Assembly (NCBI RefSeq): GCF_950066645.1
Contig: NZ_CATMFB010000007.1
Location: 62,001 to 126,000, forward strand
Reading direction: 5' to 3'
From: an uncultured Thalassolituus sp.
GTDB taxonomy: Bacteria > Pseudomonadota > Gammaproteobacteria > Pseudomonadales > Oceanobacteraceae
Length of the DNA: 64,000 nt
The translations under genes and the position numbers were made by a program. Of this stretch, positions 1 to 8,501 are shown piece after piece. How positions within the stretch are numbered: the stretch's first letter is position 1; each line of letters begins with the position of its first letter. The notes under the pieces were generated by a model that was not told where the DNA came from, made no database searches, and was given only the letters and a program-made list of their open reading frames with translations.

Positions 1-1979
1 TATACCTGCCAGTCGCCCGGCTGGTAGGTGATTCGCGCGTTGACCAGCTGATAACCCTCGATCGGACCCTCGTAGTTCGAGTAGTTGCCGTCTTCATCTG
101 CATCGAATTCATCGCGATCTCCGATATGAGTAATGTCGGCGTTAACTTTAATAGCGTGGTTGACCGGCCAGTCGACGTACGCAGTCAGTTTATCCGGGCT
201 GATAAAACGGTTACTCAGTGGATCATCAGTGTCCGGGTTTTCACCCTGAATATGGCTGTATGTCATACCGAGCAGTACACCAGAGTAAAAACGGTAGTCA
301 GCAAGAATTTCTGCGCCGTAAATATCCTGAGGTTCACGAACCGGCAGATATACGCCAGTGTTAGGATCTTCAACCGTTGAAGTTCCCAGAGTCGACGTAC
401 TCTTATAGATCGCAACTTCGACATGCAGATTATTGATATCGCTGCTGGCACCGATTTCGAGATGCTCAACTTTTGATGCTTCTGTCTGGACCTGAGACAG
501 GCTGGTTACCGTTGCGCTGCGCAGCAGGCGTCCGAGATCTGAAATATCGTAGCCTTCTGAGTAGTTAATGAACGGGCTGAATTCTGGCATCGCCGTGTAG
601 CGGACACCCAGGTTATAGGTGGTCAGGTCATAGTTCAGCGTTCCGCCTTCTACAGCGAAGGGAACCGAGCAGGTGGTTTCGTTGCGGCACAGCTTCAGTG
701 TGTCGTAGTCATTAACATCGATTTCGGTTTCCTGGTAACGGATCCCCGCTTTGAACATCCAGTTGTCGTTCCAGTTGAGATTATTCTGAACGTACGCAGC
801 CGTATTGTTCATATCCATTTCTGGCACCCAGATACGACCATCAACCAGTGGCTGAGAGCTGACATCCTGAAGATAGTCGATACCGTAAGTTACGCGGTTT
901 TCGAAATCAGAAAAGCTGAACACGCTTGAAAGGTCGGTCCGCAGACCCTGTTTCTCAGACAGAATGACAGATTGACCGCCGTCATAACCTTCGTCTGGGT
1001 TCGCCAGGGCAGTACTGAAAAAGAAAACGTTCTCGATACGTTGCTTATACGCATCAACCGAAAGCGAAGTGTTCCGGAATACCTGATCGTGGCTGTATTT
1101 AACCATCAGGTTGTAGTTGTCTTTAGGGCCTTGAGGTTCACCCGGACGGTCTTCGCCTGTGTCGTTGTCGACAGCAATTGTTTTCTGGCCTTCACTGTAA
1201 CTGCCTCGCTCATCAATCAGGTTGGTATCCTGTTGAGAATCAAAGTAGTTATAGGTCAGCTGTATACGTTGCTGGTCGTCAAAAGCCCAGCCCAGTTTAG
1301 TCAGCAGGTTCTGTGTTGTAAGGTCTGACAGACCATATACTAGGCCCATAGTGTCACCGTCGGAGTCTTTCTGTTCGCCGTAGCTGTCATAAGCACCGCT
1401 GACCAGGTAAGAAAACTGACCAATAGTCCCGCTGACGGTTGAGTCGATGCGTTTGCTCAGACTGTCTTCAAATTCGACCGCTGAAAAACGGGTGCTGACA
1501 CCAATATCACCACTGAATTCAGAATCCGGGTCGGGCTGCTTAGTGATGTAGTTAACCAGGCCACCCGAAGCACCGTGACCATAAAGCGAAGAAGAACCTT
1601 TGATCACTTCAATGCGCTGCAGCGCAGCAGCATCAATGGTCCGCAAGCCCAGAGAGCCGTCACGCAGCGGAGTAGACTGCGGAACACCGTCAATCAGAAT
1701 CAGCGCATTCCGACCGCGAAGTTTAAATCCGGAGTTACTCGTACTGGCTTTTGCTGGAGAAAAACCGGGTACCTGAATAGACAGAAGCTGTTGAATCTCC
1801 GGTGATACTTTTAATCCTTCCTCAATTGCTTCCTGTTCCAGGAGGTTGACCGACGCAGGAATGCTGGCGACACGCTCTACCGCTCGGCTGCCAGAGACGA
1901 TAAGACTGTCCAGCTCGACTTCTTCCGCGGTGGTGGTACCCGCAAGTACGATCAGCGTGGCTGCTGAGATACTCCGCAT
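1..1979 (-). CDS. TonB-dependent siderophore-type outer membrane receptor (3' end beyond left edge)
   Basis: Reverse-strand translation from ATG at 1979 is open to position 1: MRSISAATLIVLAGTTTAEEVELDSLIVSGSRAVERVASIPASVNLLEQ...FKLRGRNALILIDGVPQSTPLRDGSLGLRTIDAAALQRIEVIKGSSSLYGHGASGGLVNYITK (TonB plug domain), then beta-barrel-like sequence. Missing from the ORF track because it has no stop in the window. Confidence 0.93.
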   Translation of the reverse strand, partial: MRSISAATLIVLAGTTTAEEVELDSLIVSGSRAVERVASIPASVNLLEQEAIEEGLKVSPEIQQLLSIQVPGFSPAKASTSNSGFKLRGRNALILIDGVPQSTPLRDGSLGLRTIDAAALQRIEVIKGSSSLYGHGASGGLVNYITKQPDPDSEFSGDIGVSTRFSAVEFEDSLSKRIDSTVSGTIGQFSYLVSGAYDSYGEQKDSDGDTMGLVYGLSDLTTQNLLTKLGWAFDDQQRIQLTYNYFDSQQDTNLIDERGSYSEGQKTIAVDNDTGEDRPGEPQGPKDNYNLMVKYSHDQVFRNTSLSVDAYKQRIENVFFFSTALANPDEGYDGGQSVILSEKQGLRTDLSSVFSFSDFENRVTYGIDYLQDVSSQPLVDGRIWVPEMDMNNTAAYVQNNLNWNDNWMFKAGIRYQETEIDVNDYDTLKLCRNETTCSVPFAVEGGTLNYDLTTYNLGVRYTAMPEFSPFINYSEGYDISDLGRLLRSATVTSLSQVQTEASKVEHLEIGASSDINNLHVEVAIYKSTSTLGTSTVEDPNTGVYLPVREPQDIYGAEILADYRFYSGVLLGMTYSHIQGENPDTDDPLSNRFISPDKLTAYVDWPVNHAIKVNADITHIGDRDEFDADEDGNYSNYEGPIEGYQLVNARITYQPGDWQV

Positions 1980-2003
1980 TGTGTTCTCCTTTCATTCTCA
2001 TTT

Positions 2004-2022
2004 GATAATCGTTTGCATTATG
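2004..2022. promoter_or_regulatory. Candidate Fur box upstream of the TonB-dependent receptor
   Basis: GATAATCGTTTGCATTATG versus Fur consensus GATAATGATAATCATTATC: both outer hexamers conserved (13/19 by eye); ~25 bp upstream of the receptor start. Confidence 0.6.
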
Positions 2023-2241
2023 AAGGAATTTGTCATGAATGAAAGTAATTATTGTTTTTGTTTATTTTTGTTGAGGCAGGACATTTCCGGCTGACTTTTT
2101 CGTGACTTGCCAGTCGCTGTCCAAAAAATACTCAGAATTTGGTAGGGTACACCGTTCAGGCCACTCCCAGTTTTTGGCCCGGAACTGACGCATGGACACC
2201 ATGTGCTGACAATGTGGAATGCCAGACAGGATAAAAAAACC

Positions 2242-5200
2242 ATGGCTCAACTCAGACTCGCTGCCGTATTTTCGGCATTCGCGCTCGCCTCGTGTGGTGG
2301 TGACGGCACTAACCTGAAAGGACCGGACAGCTTCCGGGTAAATGCTCAGGTGTCCGGTGCAGGAAGCGTGACTCCAGACTCTGTCGATGTCGTTGAGGGC
2401 AGCAGCGTCCAGATGGTGCTACAACCGGGTGAAGGGGCCAATCTCGTGTCCGCCACGGGTTGCGGAGGGGCAGCCGCCAGTAATCTTTTTTATATAGCCA
2501 ACGTCTCGGCAGACTGCACGGTCAATGTGGTGTTCTCGGACGCTCAGCAGGCTCCCTCTAATGAAACAGACGAAGAGCCGCCCCGGGTATCCGGCGCCGT
2601 CTCTGCCGGCAATGGCCGGGTCATCGTTCAGTTTAACGAGCCCATGTCTGCTGATCTCGTCGACTCCGTCGTTAACTTCAATATTACCCGCACCGACACC
2701 CAACAGATCCTCCCGGTACTGGCTGCAAGCTTTGTTGATAGCCGCCAGCAGGCCGTGCTGTTAGAAACTGGCTCTCAGATCAACACTGAATACAGCATCA
2801 TTGTGGTTAATGCCTATGACATTGCTGGTAATGCCATTGCACCACCGGCAGAAGAAGTCGAGGTAAATCCTAATTCGGCCACTTTCATCGGTACCCGCCC
2901 GGATGGCGATGACCTGATCGATAGCGACGAAGACGGCCTCGCTGATTACATCGAACTCGAAGGCTGGCCGGTGATCGTCACCCGTACCGACGGCACCACA
3001 GAAACATTCCACGTCAGCTCCGATCCACTCGACCCCGACACAGACAATGACGGCGTACCCGATAACGACGAACGCCACGGCGGTTTAAATCCACTGAGTA
3101 TCGACACCGATGGCGACACCCTCGATGACGACGCCGAATGGAACCGCATTTATTCTGACGGCACCAAGCAAGACACCGACGGTGACGGCATTCAGGATGG
3201 CTTTGAATACGTCTTCTTCAAAACCTCACCGATTCTGGCCGACACCGATGGCGACCAGATGGACGACCCGAGCGAAGTGGCGTCAGGCAATCGCAATCCG
3301 CTGATGGCCGATATGCCGATCCCGGATATCGACGTGGGCCTGGTGAATCTGCAGCTGGATACCCGTTTAACCTACACCGATGAAAGCGGGCAGGTCGTTA
3401 CTGAATCCAACACCAGTGAAGCCACGCTGACGCAGGGTAATAACCAGACGTACTCCTCGGCAAATGAGAACTCAACCAAAGAGACGGTTGAAAACTCCGT
3501 TTCACTCACACTCAGCGCAGAGAAAGAAATTAAATACGGCGTGACCGATGGCGGTGGCAAAGGCAGCACAAAATTCAGCGCGAGCCGGACAACGTCCTCA
3601 TCCAATACCAATGAATGGGGCAGCACCGTCTCATTTGGCGAAGAGAGTAACCAAAGCGCCGAAGAGGCCTACCACGACTCACTGACCACCGAAAACGCCC
3701 GCGATACCCGCGAGAGTATTACCCGTGAAGTCTTGGGTGCGTCGATGCGTGTCGACGTAACCGTGGCCAACGCCGGCAATATTCCATTCTCAATCAGCAA
3801 CCTTGAGCTGACTGCACAAGCACAAGACCCGAATAACCGCCGCCGCATTATTCCTATCGGCTCGCTTGTACCGGAAAACGAGAATCTCGATTCTGTGAAT
3901 ATCGGTGCCATTGGTGAAACCGCTCGCGGGCCGTTTATTTTCCGTACCGAGAACGTCTTCCCGCAAGAAATTGAAGACCTGATGAAAAACCCGCGTGGCT
4001 TAGTTGTGCAGTTAGCGAACTACGACATCACTGACGAAAACGGCAACAACTACGCCTTTACGTCTCAGCAGATTCAGGACCGTACCGCCGAGATTACGTT
4101 TGATATGGGTAACGGTGTGGTTGAAAGCTACCGCATTGCCACCGCCAGCGATCACCACCCATCCACTGGTGCGCCCAACGGCATTAGCATGAAACGTGCG
4201 TTAGAGATTGCCGGTATCCGTGGCACGCAGATTATCCGCGACGGCGGCAACGGTGTGGTCGAAACCGTCGCCGCGCCAACCTCCGACGACGAACAACTCG
4301 AAACGGCGGGTAGCAGCGTCGAGCCGCGCAGCATCATTATTACCGCTGGTGACGACAACGGCATCGCTACCGTACCGGGTGGTGACGATATTCTGGTAGA
4401 GCCTGATTACGCGATGGAAGTGTTCGCGACCTCTGCGGTGATTATTGATGGCGGTAACGGCATCGCCGAAACTGATGTCTCCGGTGACGATAACTTAGTC
4501 AGCAGCCTGAACGCCGAGATTGAACCCGGCCAGGTGGTCATACGCGCAGGCGACGACGGCATGATTGATTCCATCCCGACCGGCGACGACGTACTGGTTG
4601 AAGCAGGGCAAGAGCATTACGTACTGACGCGCTTCCGCGATGTGGAAGCCATCGCCGGTGAAGCCCGATTCTGGGTACTGTTTACCAACAACCTGAACAT
4701 CGAGAACGTCGATTTCGATAACCTGCGTCTGCGCTCTGGCCAGCAATACAACTTCACCTACGTGCAGGACAAAGACCTTGACCGCGTCTGGGCGCGTGAA
4801 GAATATCTCCATGGCAGTTCAGATGAGAGCATCAATACCGACGGCTGCGATCAGGGAAATGCTCTTGAGGTGTGCGATACGCTCTCCGACTACACCGAAA
4901 TCAAAGAAGGCTGGATAGTACAACTGCGAGGGTCTAATCAGAGCTACCGTGTCTTCTCCAATCCGGGGCAGGCCGACTCAGATCGTGACGGTTTAACCGA
5001 CGACCTCGAACGGGCCTGTGGGCTTGATCCGCGCCAGCGCGATACTGACCTCGACGGCCTGACCGACTATGAAGAAGTCACCGGTCAGCGCGTTGATGGC
5101 AACATCGTCACGCCTATGGTTAGCATCGACGTCGATGACTCCAGCGTGCCGTCCATGACCATTACACCGTATTTAGGCGCAGAGCCTGATCCGATTCCGG

Positions 5201-6456
5201 CAGACCGGGCCACCGGCGCAATCTGGGCAGAGCATCAGGTCACAGCAGAATGCCAGCAGATGCTCGAAGACAAACTCACCGGCGGCTACGCCACCGATCC
5301 GCTGAACCCAGACACCGACGGCGACTTCGTTAATGACCTCGCCGAACTGTCACTGGGCCTCCACCCGAACGACCGGGTCGACGGAGCAGACTTCCTCGAT
5401 GACGACGGCGACGGCCTGGTGAACTCCGCCGAAACCAATGGCTGGGTCGTGACCGAAGCCTTCTGGGGCGCAAGCCGCACAGTGACATCAGACCCAACCA
5501 AAACCGACACCGACGAAGATGGCCTGCCGGACCTGCTTGAGTTCTATCTCAAGACCGACCCACGCAGCACCGACACCGACGGCGACGGCATTAACGACGG
5601 CGATGAATACCGCAACGGCGGTGACGTCTGTGTTGTCCGCGGCAATCCATGCATTACCTTTAATCAGGTACCGGAGAACGACTACGCCGCCTTCGTACGC
5701 GCCTGTAATCTCGCACCGGCCTGTAACGTCGCCCAGATCGAATCGACACTCGCGGCCGAAAGCCAGTTTGGTACTAACCCAAGCTCTGTTGATAGTGACA
5801 CCGACACACTCTACGACCGTGAAGAACTTGGCCTGCCACAGGGCGCGACGCCGCCACGCCGGATAACCATTAACGGCAGTGATATAGGCATCTTTGTATC
5901 AAATCCGCGCATCAGCGATACCGATAACGACGGCCTGAACGATCAAACTGAATATCTCGACTACACCAACCCGAACGCGGGCGATTCAGACGGAGACGGT
6001 AATTCAGATTTCTTTGAGAAAACCACCTCAGGCACGAATCCACGCCAGGGCGATATCAAATACAAGATCTGGCTGGACGGTTTTGACCTGCGCGTCAACG
6101 CCGCGACCTGGCTGGATGTCAACGCAGGGCGGACACTTACCGAATGCGACTTCCGCATATCAGTAGGTACCTTCACATACGATGCAACACTGCCAGCAGG
6201 TACACCAATCCCGTGCTACTACGGCGAATACACCGTAGACAGCAATAACGTCCTGCAGCCGGGCTTAGGCTTCCCGGCTGTTGAGGCCTATATCCAAACC
6301 AACGGCGGCAATAACAACTACTGCTACCTCAGCATCCCGTTGGATTACGGCAAGGTCGAAGGCGCGCACTACACCGCGACCTGCTCACACAACAACGGCA
6401 CCTATAACGACATCGACTTTACTGCGCGCTTCTACTTTGATCGGTTGGAGGAGTGA
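2242..6456 (+). CDS. Large lipoprotein with thrombospondin type 3 Ca-binding repeats and a binary-toxin-B/protective-antigen-like region
   Basis: ATG at 2242 gives MAQLRLAAVFSAFALASC|GG (lipobox). Many DxDxDG repeats (DSDEDGLADYIELEGW, DTDNDGVPDNDE, DTDGDGIQDGFE, DTDEDGLPDLLE). Ser/Thr/Asn-rich strand region and 'RVDVTVANAGNIPFSISNLEL' follow. Confidence 0.85.
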   Translation: MAQLRLAAVFSAFALASCGGDGTNLKGPDSFRVNAQVSGAGSVTPDSVDVVEGSSVQMVLQPGEGANLVSATGCGGAAASNLFYIANVSADCTVNVVFSDAQQAPSNETDEEPPRVSGAVSAGNGRVIVQFNEPMSADLVDSVVNFNITRTDTQQILPVLAASFVDSRQQAVLLETGSQINTEYSIIVVNAYDIAGNAIAPPAEEVEVNPNSATFIGTRPDGDDLIDSDEDGLADYIELEGWPVIVTRTDGTTETFHVSSDPLDPDTDNDGVPDNDERHGGLNPLSIDTDGDTLDDDAEWNRIYSDGTKQDTDGDGIQDGFEYVFFKTSPILADTDGDQMDDPSEVASGNRNPLMADMPIPDIDVGLVNLQLDTRLTYTDESGQVVTESNTSEATLTQGNNQTYSSANENSTKETVENSVSLTLSAEKEIKYGVTDGGGKGSTKFSASRTTSSSNTNEWGSTVSFGEESNQSAEEAYHDSLTTENARDTRESITREVLGASMRVDVTVANAGNIPFSISNLELTAQAQDPNNRRRIIPIGSLVPENENLDSVNIGAIGETARGPFIFRTENVFPQEIEDLMKNPRGLVVQLANYDITDENGNNYAFTSQQIQDRTAEITFDMGNGVVESYRIATASDHHPSTGAPNGISMKRALEIAGIRGTQIIRDGGNGVVETVAAPTSDDEQLETAGSSVEPRSIIITAGDDNGIATVPGGDDILVEPDYAMEVFATSAVIIDGGNGIAETDVSGDDNLVSSLNAEIEPGQVVIRAGDDGMIDSIPTGDDVLVEAGQEHYVLTRFRDVEAIAGEARFWVLFTNNLNIENVDFDNLRLRSGQQYNFTYVQDKDLDRVWAREEYLHGSSDESINTDGCDQGNALEVCDTLSDYTEIKEGWIVQLRGSNQSYRVFSNPGQADSDRDGLTDDLERACGLDPRQRDTDLDGLTDYEEVTGQRVDGNIVTPMVSIDVDDSSVPSMTITPYLGAEPDPIPADRATGAIWAEHQVTAECQQMLEDKLTGGYATDPLNPDTDGDFVNDLAELSLGLHPNDRVDGADFLDDDGDGLVNSAETNGWVVTEAFWGASRTVTSDPTKTDTDEDGLPDLLEFYLKTDPRSTDTDGDGINDGDEYRNGGDVCVVRGNPCITFNQVPENDYAAFVRACNLAPACNVAQIESTLAAESQFGTNPSSVDSDTDTLYDREELGLPQGATPPRRITINGSDIGIFVSNPRISDTDNDGLNDQTEYLDYTNPNAGDSDGDGNSDFFEKTTSGTNPRQGDIKYKIWLDGFDLRVNAATWLDVNAGRTLTECDFRISVGTFTYDATLPAGTPIPCYYGEYTVDSNNVLQPGLGFPAVEAYIQTNGGNNNYCYLSIPLDYGKVEGAHYTATCSHNNGTYNDIDFTARFYFDRLEE

Positions 6457-6489
6457 CGGTAAGGGAAGAAGGGCCTTTAGAGTAATGAA

Positions 6490-6515
6490 ACAGCCGCCGT
6501 TGGGCGGCTGTTTTG
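6490..6515 (+). terminator. Rho-independent terminator
   Basis: ACAGCCGCC-GTTG-GGCGGCTGTTTT stem-loop downstream of the 2242-6456 gene. Confidence 0.75.
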
Positions 6516-6546
6516 GTTGTGAGGGGGGAGGCAGCATGCCTCATGA

Positions 6547-6786
6547 AGAATTGAATTCAGTTTCTGGGAAAAAAATTTAGTTGTATCCATAACGAATGAT
6601 GGTAATGAATATAAATTAGACTATTTACGCCTATATGTGAGCTGGCGAGAATGCACAGAAAATCAGCTTCTTTCATATCTAAAGGAAGAAACTGACGATA
6701 AAGGATGTCGTTATTTTCCATTGCGTGATTGGCGATCGAATTTAAGTGTTTGCTATAGAAACGACCTTAAGATACTTTTCTCTTAA
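6547..6786 (+). pseudogene. Possible truncated gene remnant (start-less open frame)
   Basis: Open frame with no ATG: RIEFSFWEKNLVVSITNDGNEYKLDYLRLYVSWRECTENQLLSYLKEETDDKGCRYFPLRDWRSNLSVCYRNDLKILFS*; protein-like composition, AT-rich. Confidence 0.35.
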
Positions 6787-6839
6787 GGATTAGAAAAAGT
6801 GCAATTTTAAGTTCAGCTATTGGGTTAACGGTTAGATAC

Positions 6840-8501
6840 ATGGAGAAGAGTGATTCTGGAGGCGTAGGGGCAAAAAAAGGATTCTTATATCAGGATCTAG
6901 TTACCGCAATTTATTTGTTGTCAATGCTTCGCGATAAAAGTATTAAATGTATTAGAATGGAAGTCGCTGATGACTTTGATATTGTTTACGGTGACCATAT
7001 TGAGTATGTACAAGTAAAAACAACTTCTTCTGATAAGAGTTGGAGTATCAAAGAGCTAACTGAAACATCCAAAAAAAAAGTCGTTGGTCCGAGGAATGGG
7101 ATTAAATATGAGGACAACACGGACTCGATTCTACATAAATCACTGGCTAACGATAAGGATGGGAAATCAAAATTTAAAATAGTAACACCAAGGTCAGTTT
7201 CAGAGAATCTAGCATATTTACGAATATTACCCAGTGATAGAGAGAATCCTGACTCCCGAACTAAGCTGTTGAATTCTCTTTCGAGAAAAATAAAGGGATA
7301 CAAATCTCCGGGAGGGCAGAATATTGAATACTGGCTTGATAATACGCACTGGCGAGTTATACCTGATGAAGATGGTATAGAAGCTATTATTTTCAGTGAA
7401 ATTATAAAGTCGTCATCAGAAATATTTGGCTGTATTTTAGATCCCAAAGTCGATCCACTTCGTATTTTATCCGGTATTATGCTGCACATTCAGAAAAAAA
7501 GCTCAGCATCAAGGGTTATGGTATCCGCTGATGGGAAGTCATATTTTAGAAAAGATTTTGTAGCGTGGTATAGAGAAGAGCTACTTTTATGTGGTTCATC
7601 TACGGGTAGCTTTACTAAGGTCTACTCGAATAATGTAACCAGAATGAAACCTATTCTTACGGAGTTTCTTAGAGAAACTAATTATTTCGAATTCTCCGGT
7701 AAAAAAGAGTGCCGTGCTGTTGAGCGTAAATATCACCTAGATGAGTATCAGTATGAAAATATTTCAAGATCTATGATTAAATGGATGCCGGAGGTACTTC
7801 TTCGCGCTAGTGAATTAGCTGAAGTTGGCTCGTCTGGCCTGATAGAGAAATATTCTGAGTTTAGGAAAAAAGGCTTGGGCTCTCTCCAGGAACTCGATAT
7901 TTTGGCTTCAAGAATTTTATTGCATTCTTTCATTCGAACGAACTTTGCATCTCAACCTATATCGGCTCAGATATTATTTGATGATTACGATAGTTCAGGT
8001 TTTGATAATATACACATAGTTAATTTTGATGATCTGCCAGATAAGATCTACATGGGCTTTAGCTATTTTATTAAGGCAGATAATTTAAATTCTGAAATTG
8101 CTAAAATTATTGGTGACTTTGATAATGTTCTTTCATCACCGGAATTCGAAAATACTGGTGATAAGTTGCTTGAAATAAAAGAAGATGGTTACCTGTTGAA
8201 GCATGATATTAATGAGATTCTTCAGTCTGGACTATCCCTGAACGATAATTTAGATCGATTTACATTTGTATTCTTTATCGGGTACGAAACGCCAATTCTA
8301 GAGGCTAACAAGGGGCTTGAAGCTGAAGTGGCGAAGAAAATTATCATTGATGATGTAACTCATAAATTCAAGTTAATGATAGAGTCGTTGATCGCTATTC
8401 GAGGCTTCTATCAGAAGATTGATGCGGTCGTCGTTTTCTACCCCTTGCCTGAGCTTGAAAAGCTATTTAGTAGTCTTAAACGTGAAATTGAGAATGTGTG
8501 A
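6840..8501 (+). CDS. Putative defence nuclease: Cap4/DUF4297-like N-terminus, possible HamA/DUF1837-like C-terminus
   Basis: N-terminus GGVGAKKGFLYQDLVTAIYLLSML...IRMEVADDFDIVYGDHIEYVQVKTTSSD matches the pattern of PD-(D/E)xK DUF4297-like nucleases (GG..G..YQ; E..DD; QVK). C-terminus FTFVFFIGYETPILEANKGLEAEVAKKIIIDDV...IDAVVVFYPLPELEKLFSSLK. Abuts the helicase gene (TGA then ATG). Confidence 0.7.
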   Translation: MEKSDSGGVGAKKGFLYQDLVTAIYLLSMLRDKSIKCIRMEVADDFDIVYGDHIEYVQVKTTSSDKSWSIKELTETSKKKVVGPRNGIKYEDNTDSILHKSLANDKDGKSKFKIVTPRSVSENLAYLRILPSDRENPDSRTKLLNSLSRKIKGYKSPGGQNIEYWLDNTHWRVIPDEDGIEAIIFSEIIKSSSEIFGCILDPKVDPLRILSGIMLHIQKKSSASRVMVSADGKSYFRKDFVAWYREELLLCGSSTGSFTKVYSNNVTRMKPILTEFLRETNYFEFSGKKECRAVERKYHLDEYQYENISRSMIKWMPEVLLRASELAEVGSSGLIEKYSEFRKKGLGSLQELDILASRILLHSFIRTNFASQPISAQILFDDYDSSGFDNIHIVNFDDLPDKIYMGFSYFIKADNLNSEIAKIIGDFDNVLSSPEFENTGDKLLEIKEDGYLLKHDINEILQSGLSLNDNLDRFTFVFFIGYETPILEANKGLEAEVAKKIIIDDVTHKFKLMIESLIAIRGFYQKIDAVVVFYPLPELEKLFSSLKREIENV

